Of a DNA stretch of 64,000 nt, positions 23,201 through 34,499 are shown one piece after another. Numbering within the stretch: position 1 is the stretch's first letter; each line of letters opens with the position of its first letter. Source of the DNA: Branchiostoma floridae (taxonomy: Eukaryota; Chordata; Leptocardii; Amphioxiformes; Branchiostomatidae). The DNA is taken from assembly GCF_000003815.2 (NCBI RefSeq), contig NC_049991.1, positions 16,724,776-16,788,775 of the forward strand, given 5' to 3'. The position numbers and the translations under genes are program-made. The notes under the pieces were generated by a model that was not told where the DNA came from, ran no database searches, and saw only the letters and a program-made list of their open reading frames with translations.

Positions 23201-26200
23201 GTTATGGCCATCAACACTGGTTTGATTCCTCATATATAACATGTTAACACACATTTCCATGTAGGTTACAGTTGTTAAACACTTTGTAGTATTCCTCAGA
23301 CATTGTTTGGGACTTCATGTTGTTAATTGTGGTGGTTAAGTCTGTCATTCTATGCTTAGGAAAATAAATTTTCATTATTATACATCAATTCATGTGTGAA
23401 TTATTTTCTCTCCAAAAAGCAAATTTCCATCCCAGGAAGGAGGGATCCTAATAGTATACAGATGGTCCTGTATATAACATACATATATGTTCATGTAGGT
23501 TATGGTTGCACTGTTAGTCCTCATACCTATCAACACAGAACTGTCAAAGGGGAAATGAAAGATTTAGGACAAATGTCATGATCATAAACTGAGCAGCAGG
23601 ATTAAGGCAAGGTTTCCTGTACATAGCAAGATAACACTGAAATGAGCTCGAGTATCATATCTTCTATGGTGCTCCAACAGTCAATAAGACTAAGGAATAG
23701 ATGAGATGTTTTTCCAGTTCAACATTGTTCATAAGGCAATGAAGTTCATACACTGTCACTGACAAAAGATAGCGAATGCTGTCTGAAATGTCTGACCATT
23801 TCCAAAATCATGTCCAGTTGCTCGAGTTAAACTATGGCTTGGAATATTGTTTCTAATACAATATTCAACAATTCAGGTGGATGGTTTTCTTTAGGAGCAG
23901 GCCTTTCACAGCAATAAAACAGAGTGGATGGCTGCTGAGACTCAGGTGGGGGTGGGGGGCAGGTGACGGAATTATCTAACCCCTGCTGGTGCTCATTATG
24001 ATAATGTGGATAAAGCTCAGATGTTATGGGGGCACTCTCACAGCAAACAATAGAGGTAATTGCTACCTTTTGATGAAAGATACATATTTCAGAAAAGGCA
24101 AGCCCTGTAGGATTGACATTAATGCTCGCCATGTAAACAATACAAACAATTATGTACATGTACAAGCAACTTTAACAGGGCTTAAGCAAATTTGTCAATG
24201 ATTTTTTCTGTCATCCCAATTATGACTGTTGGAAAGATCGTACAAAGAACATTTTTTTTGCCATTTTCTTGTTCATATCTTACAAATTTCCATCATTCAT
24301 TGAGAATTGGAAACTTCCAATTTTTGTCCATCAAAATTGACAACATTTTCCATTGACAGTTGGTAGCTAGAGCCTGAATGTTAAGCATCATTTTGCATAA
24401 TTCCAGAAAATTATGTCTTGTATATATCATACCGCTTAGTTGCTCAAAACAAGGCACTGTAAAAGTCATTGCTCTGGGACCTGGGCTGTAAATCTTCCTG
24501 TGTTAAGATTTCAATTAAGATTAGGCAGCAATAAGTACATTAAGATTTTTTCTGTCCAAAAACCCTTCGAGATAGAGCAATATGATTCTGGATACTGTAT
24601 GATATCTATGAGAAGGTTTATATGAATGTACCCCTGGGACTTTAAGAAGGGACAACCTGAAAAATATCAGATCAATTTAAGCGTACAAGCTCAGCTCAAA
24701 ACGCCTCCAACATCCCTCCGCTAATGGCTCCGGGCTTGTCTTGTAAATATGTCCTGTCATGGCCAATGACTCAAATAAAGATTACTGGCAGATTCTTATC
24801 AGTGGTACACTCATCCCAGGGCGGTGAAGTCTTCTACACTGCCATGATACACCGGTACTTATCAATTAGTAATGGTATTTCTTGCGTTTCCCCAGCCAAC
24901 ATTGTTGCCAGTACTTGTACCATATACTTAAGAGGAATTTTTTCTTCCTTTTCTTACAGGTTCAGTCAGTGAGGAAGCTGGCCAACCACGCTGACGGTCT
25001 GACGTTCCAGATCACCTTAAAGGGAGGAAAGATCCACACACTGGTGAGATGTACAGCCTGAATTTATTATTCCTGTCAATGACCAAAATGCTACAATAAC
25101 TCCTGTATCGTTTTCTCCTGAACAATAGAAATTTGCCTGCCTGACCAATTACAGTAATTCCCCTGAGAGAACAACCATTGCAAGAGCTTGAGAGTCATAT
25201 CATATAACCCTAAACCCTACATTTTTTATTGTGCTATTTTCCGTCAAAGGTTTTATATTCTGTTTTATATTCATACAAAATTGATCATCCCTTGACAAAG
25301 GTGGTAAAAACTGAATAGGTTAAAAAATTATTCATTAAAACAAATTCAATGCAAAGCAGTGATTTATGCCATAATGATCCCACAAAGTAGCTAAAAAATT
25401 CAGAAAACTTGTGTATTCGTTCACTGTTCTGCAAAGCTTGAATGAACAATTTGCCTATCAGTACAATATCTGTGAAAAGCCTGTAAACACGACATTAAGC
25501 TTCTCATTAATCCATACCTTTCACCGCTCAGTTAATTGGACCTCTGCTAGCTTTAACTTATGAATAAATCATAGCTGAGAAAATGACTAAGATAAAAGAG
25601 ACCGATTTTTGTAAAATTTATGATGAAAGGAATTGACTTTGACAGTTTATTCTATAGGACCCAGACTCCTGAACTATACGCAAACATTTCTATATCAACT
25701 TGACTAAAACTCATAATCTTTTACCATTGACAAAGGAATAAAATTTGATACATTTCGTACACTCAGAAAATGAAAACAATAACAATATAAAACAACCTTG
25801 CCATTCTGGTGAAGGTAACATGAGGGCAGCAGACCGATTTGAATTTTTATGAATAAACAAACAAATGGTCACCTGTGTTGTTGTTTGTCTGGGAAAATAT
25901 CTAGGTCAGACATGATTAAAATTGAGGCATTTCTCTCTTTAATAATCTTTTTTTTTTTTTACCAAGAGCAGCTAGATTGTTCAAGGACGTCACATAAGAC
26001 AATATATGAAAGAATCAAATACTTAGTATTTATTAAATTATTGTTAATACGAATATTTCTTTACCAAGAATACTTAGATCTATTGTGATATATGAAAGGA
26101 TCAAATACTATTTGTCAATCAAAATTATGATTGTCTTGCAAGAATGCATTTTCCTGACTGCAGTCAGTGAAAATAAGTGAAAATAAGCCTTTTTTGTTGA

Positions 26201-29200
26201 ATAGTGATTTATTATACCCCATTATGCTTTCACCTGAACTCTAATCACTATGCACAATCTAAAATTACATCAGGAAAATGATAGTAACTGTTGTAAGTAT
26301 TAGACAGGGTACGAAGGAAACTGTTATAAGGTTACAAGTTTGCCCAAATTACAATCATGAAAAGTAAAAATACAATACGCAAACCAAATGTCTACAACCA
26401 GTTCAAATAAAATACTTTCCAATGAAGACAGATTCGGTCTAGACATCCTTTGCATGGTCACTAAGTTTGTGTCTGGCAGACCGGCCAAATTGGATCAATT
26501 ACGAGGACCGTTATTGGTGCCTGACATGGGCTTATTACTGAGATGTGCACTCTGCCAACAGAGTCAAACAGAAGGTCTTGCTGATTGGTCCGTGTTGACA
26601 GCCGACCAGCTGAGGGGATTTTCCTTGCAGGTTTCTTTTTGAGTGTTTACAAACACCCCCAGCTGAGTACATGGGAGAGGACAACCTCAAGCCAACCGCA
26701 CATCTTCTAGACTCCGTTGCAGTCTTCGAACAGGGCCGGTTTTATTGGGAGGGTGTGTGTTTGTGTGGGGGGGTGGGGGGTGGGGGGGGTGGGGGAAGGT
26801 GGGGTGTGTGTGTTGGTTCACGATTTTCAACGTTGGCTGGGTTCTCTTGTGCCGGGAAAGGGAGTTTGCCGAGGAAGGGAGTTTGCTGTGAAAGGGAGTT
26901 TGCCGTGATAGCGATTTTGGTACGGGGCAAAATCGCTATCATGGCAGACTCCCTGGGAATATGTGGATCCAGCATCTTTTCTGAAGATGTGGCGGTTGGC
27001 TTGAGGTTGCTTCCCATGTACTCAGCTGGGGATATTTGTAAACACTCAAACAGAAACGAACGAGGGAAATTACATCAGGACAGGAAGATAAACTGAATTT
27101 ATGACAGATTGAGTTGATTTTATTCCTTTGCACACATAGTAAAAGCAATTTGCTATCGGTATGCATAAACAATCGCAAAAACGAGAAAATGTGCTGCGGG
27201 TAGAAAAGACACAATGGCTTGTTCAAGCTCTTATATAACCCCCCATCTAAAATATCTTGACGATGTTTAGCTATGGATTAGATGTATAAATTACGAATAA
27301 TCCATATTCATAATATAGAATGGGAAAATAGGGTTAAATTTACAGTGAAAAGGCACTGGCACAGATGCAAAGATTTTGGCAATATTTTTCTACAAAGCAG
27401 CCAGTCATGACAGTGAAGTCTGTTTTCAAATGGTGCTATACAGTCACATTGTACATTTATAGCAGATGACTCCATACTGTATAAACTAGTTCATGTATGT
27501 CCTTTATGGCAGGCTTGGGCATCAAGCTGAAGTGTTACTACTTAAGTTCTTTGTTTGTGTTATTGAATCTTATTGACAGACATATCTGGTTGGATGGGCA
27601 TCATAGTTTGTTACCCTAAGAATTAAGAAAGAGTTCGCCTACGCCTAGAACACTTTAAAAAAATGGGAACTTTGCAAATATGCCTGTGAACCAGTCATTA
27701 ACAACCAGGTTAACAAAAACATTATCTGGTTGTACCTCACATTCAAACATACAGCCTGTTTTTCTCTCATGGCCCACATTCCTCTGAGTTGAACCACAGG
27801 GATGCCTGCAGGCACTGGTTTTTGTATACAAAACAAACAGAAGAATTACACCTGAGTTCAGGTGCCGTTGTCAGGTCAAAGATCGCACGTAACGATGTCA
27901 GCATGGCAAGGGAATCAATCATCCATTGCCTGTACATGTACAAAGGTTGCCTGTTCAGGAGGGCAAATTCTAGAATAGGGATTCAAACAAACGTGTTGTC
28001 TTTAAAAAAAAATCAAAGTACTAGATCACTGTTTTTAAATGTATAGAATTATATTGTATTTGTGTATGCAGGCGCTAGTGCCTAAAATGAAACAAACAAA
28101 ACTAAAAATGTAAAAATGACTTAGATTGCCATCAGAATACATAATTTGGTACTGTGAATTTAAATGTGTTATGATTAGAAAAAATGTGTTATGATTAGAA
28201 AGACCGTAATCCAATGCGACATTAGCCTGATGAAAACATGCTCTAAAATCTGACACTTCAGTTGGCAAACCAACATTCAACACCATTGAATGGGTCATCG
28301 GGCATGGTGTACAAGTAGTTTGCAATGTGAATTTTAATTATACAAGATGGACCATAACATAATAACCATTGTGACAAGCTTGATTAAGATGTGATTTTAA
28401 AAATTGAGATCGGTCACTTGAATCTGCAAACATTCTTAGCTTGCCGTGTTTGTGAATTATATGTAATATTATTTACTACTAACAACAATTTCAGACTTAA
28501 AAATAACTTTTCAATCCATCATTTTTAATTGCCATGAGGTCTCTTTGCATGCACACCAACGACAAAGTTCTGTCAACTGTAGTCGACCACTGGACAAAAA
28601 CATAAAACTAGGGTATAAAATCTGCAGCAGCCGTAAAATTGGAACCAAGTCAGTAATGACAAGTGCACCAGTGTGTTACAATGCTGGAGGTCTTTTGTAT
28701 GCACAGCAATACTTTGATTTTTACAGTACTTTACACTTATCAATCTTTGAGAACTGCACTCGATTGCTAAACACAAAGTTTAAAAAACACACGTAAAAGC
28801 TAGGATATAGAATCTGCTGCAGTAAAATTGGAACAAGTCAGTGATGAACTAAAGTGATACAGTACAATGGTGGATGAAACATTATGGCACTTCATTATGG
28901 GAAGTCTGTCATAAATACATACTTTTGTAAGATTCAAAGCTGGTCTTTTGTATGCACAACAATACCTCAGTCTACTACCAACAACTAGCAATTTGGGATA
29001 TAAAATTTGCTGTGGTATAATATCTGCTGCTGTAAAATGGAAACAAGTCAGTGATGGAGTTCAGTAATACAGTACAATGATGGATGTAGTGCACTATTGG
29101 AGGTCTGTCGTAAAAATGTGTACTTTTGTATGACTTAACGCAGGTCTTTTGCATGCACAGACAATACTGCTACTACCAACAACTATCAATTCGGCATAAG

Positions 29201-32200
29201 AAATCTGCTGCTGTAGAATGGAAACGAGTCAGTGATGAAGTTCAGTGTAGTACAGTACAATGATGGATGTAGTGCACTATGGGAGGTGTGCTATAAACAT
29301 GCTCAATCAGACTGTGTGCATCCGTGCATGTCTTACACCTGCGCCCACAAGTCTGCGGGGAACATGGAATTCTTTCATCCATAACATTAAAGTCTACCAC
29401 ATAGAAAACATGGACATATGGAGGCAGACAATGGTTCTTTTCTTCCCTTTGATACCATAATATTGTACAATGTAAATTTAAAGATTTCTTTTGGTTCTGA
29501 ACATTCATAAAATTGTATATAAAGACCTGGCTATATTCTAGTATATGCATGGATAATTTGGTTCACTGCTTCTTTGTTTCGTGCTTCTGCCTCGCACATA
29601 AATATTGATACAACACCAATTTATTTTCTTGGTTATTAACATTTCAAGGTTATAAAATTGCAAGCGGACATTACTAAAGCAGATGACAACTTGAATATGA
29701 CCCTGCCATTCACAACAAAAAAGAAAGCAGCTGCTAGCAAGGCATTAACTTTTTCCTAAAGATGTGGTTTCCACTTGTTTTTACAGTTATGCGTATCTTT
29801 TTAATATCTTTTAAATAACCCAAAAAACGTTAAATTCATTTTGGTTCTGTAAATTGAAAAGAGTGAAGATTTAGCAATCCCCATCAACTCAAAAACACCC
29901 ATCTACCCCCAATACATTTTGGAGAAATGTGATGTACTTGTAAGTGGTAAACAGATGCTGTAATGATAACATTGTGTGTGTGATGTTTTTCCAGATTGGA
30001 GAGAGCTCAGACCAGGTGACAGACTGGGTGAAGATGTTACACAAAGCCATGCAGCTCAAACCTGGGCATGCAAGGGCATCCGTCACATGGTGGGTTTATA
30101 TTCACTACCCTGAAAAAATAGCCTTAGTCAAATTATACCTTACTAAGGAGGAAGAGTGGATAGAAAACGTCACTGTTCCTATTGGCAATTTCTTTGATGT
30201 TGACACTGATACTGTTTGGAAAACTGGTACAAATAGGACTTTCTTCAACTGTCCATGTCTAGAAATCAGATTGTTGTGGCCTGGCTTCAAAAGTAATACA
30301 GACATGTACAATTTGTCTACATGTGCAGTGTTTGTACCGGAATGTTCCACCTACATCCCCAGACTATTTTTAGGAAACTGAATTAGTCTGCATGGTAGAG
30401 CATACCAAGGAGGTTGACCTCCTTGCACATAAAAAGTGAAACAAAACAAAGATATAAAAACTATCAACATTTACTTAAATTCTATGATTGGGTAAGTTTC
30501 AAAGTTTCAAAATATTAATCTATCCACTATATTGTAAATTTTGTTTGTTGGCAATCAGCTTTGTAGTTTGAAAAGGCCCCAGTGAATGTTTTTTTCTTCT
30601 TATTTCTACCAGCTAATGCCTGATATCTAGTCTCTTAAGTGGGTGGATGGATCTACATGTAGTCTCCACATTGGAAAAATGGGTCATTAGAAAATGTATT
30701 ATTAGTAGTAATATTGCAGTACTGCATAGATAGAAAAAATCTGACTGTAGACTATGGCACATGTAGTAATGAACATGAAAGTCTGATACATCATGTGTGG
30801 TTGCCCAACAGGCATGACCTACCCAACATGACCCCCGAGCAGGTCCGCAAGTCTCTGTCCATCGAGAGGTCCAGTTCCACTGACTCCACCTCCCCCCTCC
30901 CCTCTGTGTCAAGCATGTCATCCAGGTAGGGGCTGTCTCATACCACATAGTTCAGTATTCAAATACAAAGTATTAAGAGTGATGGATGTCAGTCGAAAAA
31001 ATCTGGAAGTAAATCAATGTTTTATGCAGTTGTGGAGATGAATAATATTGTTTACCTGGATGTCTAACCTTCATAAAAACTATTTATCAAGTAATCAGTA
31101 GAATCAATATTTGATAATATGTCAGGTTAGGGGTCACCTGATGACACTAGTTACCATCCCACCATTTCCACGTCTCTACTCTGTGTCCGGTATATCCTCA
31201 CCATCACACACGGGCATGCCCCTAATATTTTTTGAAAAGTGTGGTTAGTTCTTTAATATGCATGGGGTGTGGCTGTCCTCAAACGTGTGACCTGATCGAT
31301 AGATATGATCATAATAGATACATGTAGCTTACTGTTGTGTTGCATGATTTCAGAGCAACTTTCTTACCCAGAACCTTGATAATCTCTAATCTCTAAAATT
31401 CAGAAGGTGCTATATTTCATGGTTAGATGATCATCAGATGATAGATTCATGTACCTTACTGCTGTTGTGTTGGATGACTTCAGAGCGACCTCCCTGTCCA
31501 GAACCTTGGGAATGAGTGGTTGGATATGATGATATACATGTTACTAAGCTTACTGCTGTTGTGTTGTATGACTTCAGAGCGACTTCCCTGTCCAGAACCT
31601 TGGGAATGAGTGGTTGGATATGATGATATACATGTTACTAAGCTTACTGCTGTTGTGTTGTATGACTTCAGAGCGACTTCCCTGTCCAGAACCTTGGGAA
31701 TGAGTGGTTGGATATGATGATATACATGTTACTAAGCTTACTGCTGTTGTGTTGTATGACTTCAGAGCGACTTCCCTGTCCAGAACCTTGGGAATGAGTG
31801 GTTGGATATGATGATATACATGTAGCTTACTGCTGTTGTGTTGTATGACTTCAGAGCGACTTCCCTGGCCAGTAACCTGAGCATGGACAGCGAGGGCAGC
31901 AGCCTGTACATGGAGGTCGGCGACCTCGCGGCGCGGGCCAGCGGGACCTCCCAGATCTCCTCCACCAGCAGCAGCTCCATGGAGATGGAGGACGGCGTCT
32001 ACGAAAAGATCGGGGTCAGTTTTCCTTACAAACTCTATTGTATACTTCCAAAATGGTCATTACGGAAAAGGTTATGACCATTGTGTTGTTCACTCTAGTA
32101 TATAGAGATCAGTGCGTCTTACAAAATCAATATATAGTCATTTATAACATTATAGAAAGGTAAATATTATGTTGTCCACTCCTGATAGTGTACGATGTCA

Positions 32201-34196
32201 TGTCTTACACACTTGAATAACCCATCGACAAGGTGCAAGGAAACAATATGTAGCTGCAATTTCTTTTGGAATAAATGTTTTACAATCACAGTCCATTTAA
32301 ACAAATACTGGTAAGTTAAAAGTGCTGTGTGTAATTTACAAGTTAATTGGTCCAAGTTCAAAACCAGTCTGAAAGACAGCTGTGAATGTTGTACAGTATA
32401 CCCCTTAAAGTTTGTATAAACTCCACTCTGTGATGCAGACTGGAGTTTATACAAGTGAGCAAAGCATCAGGCTACTTACACACAAGATGTACAAAATAAC
32501 AAGTTTTGCACCTTTGTTTCTCCAGGCTTCCAAGGACTCTGCCTCCTCCCTCTCCAGCCCCTCTCCAACCTCCTCAGCCTCTCCCCCGCCCCTCCCCTCC
32601 TGCCCCCCTCCCCTGTCACCAGCCAAGTCTGCACAAGGTGAGTTCCATTGTACAATATGTCGATGAAGGTTAGACATCTAGGGAATAAGACATGCCAAAA
32701 GCAGTTACTCAAGCAACTGGATAATTATGATTTGGGAAACGGTCAGACATTGTGCGTGTAAAACACAAAATTGAAAAATGTTCACCAAGAAACCAACGGT
32801 CTTGTTGATGTCTTTTGTTGTTTTGTAGGTACACCTCCAACCTCACCTGCACGGTTACATACTTCCAAGAAAGCCCCTCCAGGTAAGAACACATACAATG
32901 TCCAGGTGATGCTAGCCCTGCTTTATATGATTATAAAATGATTGTTGCAGTAAGGCAGTCTTCTTGCTTGCTTGAGGATCATAAAAATTTTCCTTCGTGG
33001 AAATTATCATCTGATTTTTAAGAATATGCATTCCAAATAATTCAAGCCCCATGGAGTGTACCAAAGTACAGTCAAGCCTGCACAAGGCCACCACTCAGTG
33101 GGTAATAAAATCTGGTCTATAGACAGGTGGTCACTGTAGACAAGGTTCTTTTTGCTGGTGTCAAATTATTTAAAAGACCACCAAAAACCAAAGCTCCTTC
33201 TGTAGAGGAGNNNNNNNNNNNNNNNNNNNNNNNNNNNNNNNNNNNNNNNNNNNNNNNNNNNNNNNNNNNNNNNNNNNNNNNNNNNNNNNNNNNNNNNNNN
33301 NNNNNNNNNNTTTTGTTGTTGTTGTTATAGTCTCACCCTTAAATGTTGGAGTATATCAGAAGCAGAGTGGCTTGTTTGACTTCCACATTGTGGCATGAAT
33401 ACACAAAATCTGACACTATGCTTGAAAGGGTAATAAACCTACAAATGTAGCTAATGTCCCTTCACTATTGTTTCTTTTCCCAGTCAAGCCAGCTAGACCA
33501 CCACCTCCACCCCCAAGAGCTGCTGAGACAGCTCTGACAACAGAGGATGCTGACACGTGCACAGAAAGCGCTGACACATACAGCTCCATAGACGAGGGAG
33601 GCCAGAACGGGGAAAAGACGACGGAAAATGAAGAAGAAGAATCCCCAGATTATGACGACATCCCTGTCGAGGAAGACACCTACACAACCATCTGCGAAAG
33701 CCAAGCCGAGGAAGAATACGCAGAGGTGGGCTCTCCAGGGAAACATACGGCTGTTGAACAAGAGGCGGACGAAGGAATGGTGGACAATATCTATTACGAG
33801 GGAGCGAGCAACGCCAAGGAAAATGGCATGGAGAAGGTCATCGATGACATCTTCAACGGCATCAGCTTCAACCGTGCTTCGGAACTGTACGCCGTCAACA
33901 GTGGGCAATCCGAGGACGAAGCGAAAGACTTGTACGCTCGGGTGAACAAGCCGAGAAGATCGTGGTCGAACGATGTCATTGCCCCTCCCCTTCCACACGC
34001 CTCCATCGAAGGAAAAACGTTTGCGTTTGATGAGATTAGGGACATGCTGGGTGACATGTGGATCGGAGAGGACACAATCGAGGATCTGACGCCCGATTGG
34101 ATGGACGACGGGCCTTCTGCCATGGACCAGCTCAAGCAGTTTGTGGAGAATCTACCAGGCGATCAACCAAAAGAGACTGTAGAGAATGGTGACTGA
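20268..34196 (+). CDS. PH-domain adaptor-like protein, ten exons, unnamed
   Basis: Exons by eye: 20268-20333, 21572-21652, 22955-22990, 24960-25043, 29995-30089, 30812-30925, 31855-32014, 32526-32637, 32829-32882, 33484-34196; all GT-AG and in frame, 504 aa. Residues about 10-115 form a pleckstrin homology domain: FEGFLTKQ opening, KKYWFVLKNNTLNYFK strand pair, GSVDF, LTFQITLKGGKIHTL, and the closing helix with the invariant Trp in TDWVKMLHKAMQ. PH domains bind phosphoinositides or proteins at membranes. The rest is low-complexity: Ser/Pro-rich (residues 130-265), a KPARPPPPPPR stretch likely to bind SH3 or WW domains, then an acidic tail with many tyrosines in SH2-ligand-like settings (YDDI, YTTI, YAEV, YAVN, YARV, YMEV, YEKI). 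This suggests a tyrosine-phosphorylated adaptor; that role is inference. I recognise no vertebrate ortholog name. Introns 6 and 9 have oddities (see repeats and gap). Confidence 0.8.
22480..22850. repeat. dispersed repeat with A-run in intron 2
   Basis: Contains a 17-18 base A-run near 22627, CAAGGTCAAAATTGACCTTG, then CAAACAGACAAACAGAAAGAC and a tail ending CTCATGGAGATAATAAA. The AAACAGACAAACAGACAGAC...GGAGATAATAA ending resembles widespread invertebrate interspersed repeats. Type (SINE tail or DNA element) is not resolved. Confidence 0.45.
26631..27057. repeat. long inverted-repeat element in intron 4
   Basis: Left arm 26631-26710 (GAGTGTTTACAAACACCCCC AGCTGAGTACATGGG region) is complementary to 26985-27057 with few mismatches. 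The interior holds a G-rich run (26755-26815), three copies of GGGAGTTTGC and a smaller hairpin (GATAGCGATTTTG / CAAAATCGCTATC, 26907-26940). Likely a nonautonomous DNA transposon that has picked up simple repeats. Confidence 0.65.
26755..26815 (+). repeat. G-rich low-complexity run, G-quadruplex potential
   Basis: More than six runs of at least three G separated by one or two T occur here, flanked by (GT)n. On the sense strand of the PH gene intron it could form a G-quadruplex in the pre-mRNA; the effect is unknown. Confidence 0.6.
28600..29300. repeat. four-copy tandem repeat, about 180-215 bp units
   Basis: Units begin near 28617, 28806, 29022 and 29199 with ATCTGCTGC(T)GTAAAATTGGAA..AAGTCAGTGATG and share CAGTACAATGATGGATG and GGTCTTTTGTATGCACA. 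Divergence between units is considerable, so the array is old. It lies in intron 4. Confidence 0.65.
30960..31090. repeat. dispersed repeat, GATGGATGTCA family
   Basis: GAGTGATGGATGTCAGTCGAAA...CTGGAAGTAAATC...ACCTGGATGTCTAACC matches 46545-46680 over its length and 51205-51300 in part. All three lie in introns. Confidence 0.55.
31347..31860 (+). repeat. tandem array of PH exon 7 acceptor junction
   Basis: The exon 7 acceptor (CTTCAG|AGCGACTTCCCTG, true exon start 31855) is preceded by four close copies ending their AG at 31483, 31577, 31671 and 31765 (period 94, last spacing 89) and a degraded one at 31353. Each copy has the pyrimidine-rich lead TTACTGCTGTTGTGTTGTATGACTTCAG plus about 30 exon-like bases, then intron-like TGGTTGGATATGATGATATACATG. 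The copied exon start reads RATSLSRTLGMSGWI then TGA in the exon 7 frame, so inclusion of a copy would end the protein. Confidence 0.85.
32665..32760. repeat. dispersed repeat shared with CNOT3 intron 2
   Basis: GGTTAGACATCTAGGGAATAA...CAGTTACTCAAGCAACTGGAT...GGTCAGACATTG in intron 8 matches 58425-58515 (TAGACATCCAGGTAATAAG...AGTTGCTCAAGCAACTGGAT). The core contains the palindrome TTGCTCAAGCAA. Confidence 0.55.
33211..33310. other. 100-N assembly gap in PH gene intron 9
   Basis: Exactly 100 N, the usual placeholder for a gap of unknown size. The right edge begins with TTG repeats. The left edge reads openly as RPPKTKAPSVEE, so an exon could be partly hidden. Confidence 0.95.
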
Positions 34197-34235
34197 GGCC
34201 AAATTCTCCCGACAGATGGGCTCTTTTATACATTA

Positions 34236-34335
34236 NNNNNNNNNNNNNNNNNNNNNNNNNNNNNNNNNNNNNNNNNNNNNNNNNNNNNNNNNNNNNNNNN
34301 NNNNNNNNNNNNNNNNNNNNNNNNNNNNNNNNNNN
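34236..34335. other. 100-N assembly gap in PH gene 3' region
   Basis: Exactly 100 N, starting 40 bases after the PH gene stop codon. The true 3' untranslated length is therefore unknown. Confidence 0.95.
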
Positions 34336-34491
34336 GGTATACATGTATACCACAAAAAGTAGATGATGTTGAATGTGTCCTAAAGTTGCAACTTTTATAA
34401 TAGCCATATGCATATTATGCATTTCTTAGAAATACCATGTGAATACACTGATCTGTGATCGGTTTTGAGTAACATACATGTAGTGCCTTGT

Positions 34492-34497
34492 AATAAA
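34492..34497 (+). terminator. candidate poly(A) signal of PH gene
   Basis: AATAAA about 300 bases (gap counted as 100) after the stop. Other AATAAA or ATTAAA motifs lie further right in this AT-rich region, so a longer 3' end is possible. Confidence 0.4.
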
Positions 34498-34499
34498 AC

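Noticed and set aside
26671-27096. 141-codon frame
   Set aside because: It runs through G-runs and both arms of an inverted-repeat element.
29944-30381. 145-codon frame as a separate gene
   Set aside because: Its first part is PH-gene exon 5; beyond the donor at 30089 it is intron read-through.
33468-33998. 177-codon minus-strand frame opposite the last PH exon
   Set aside because: It is antisense of a well-supported coding exon and lacks splice partners.
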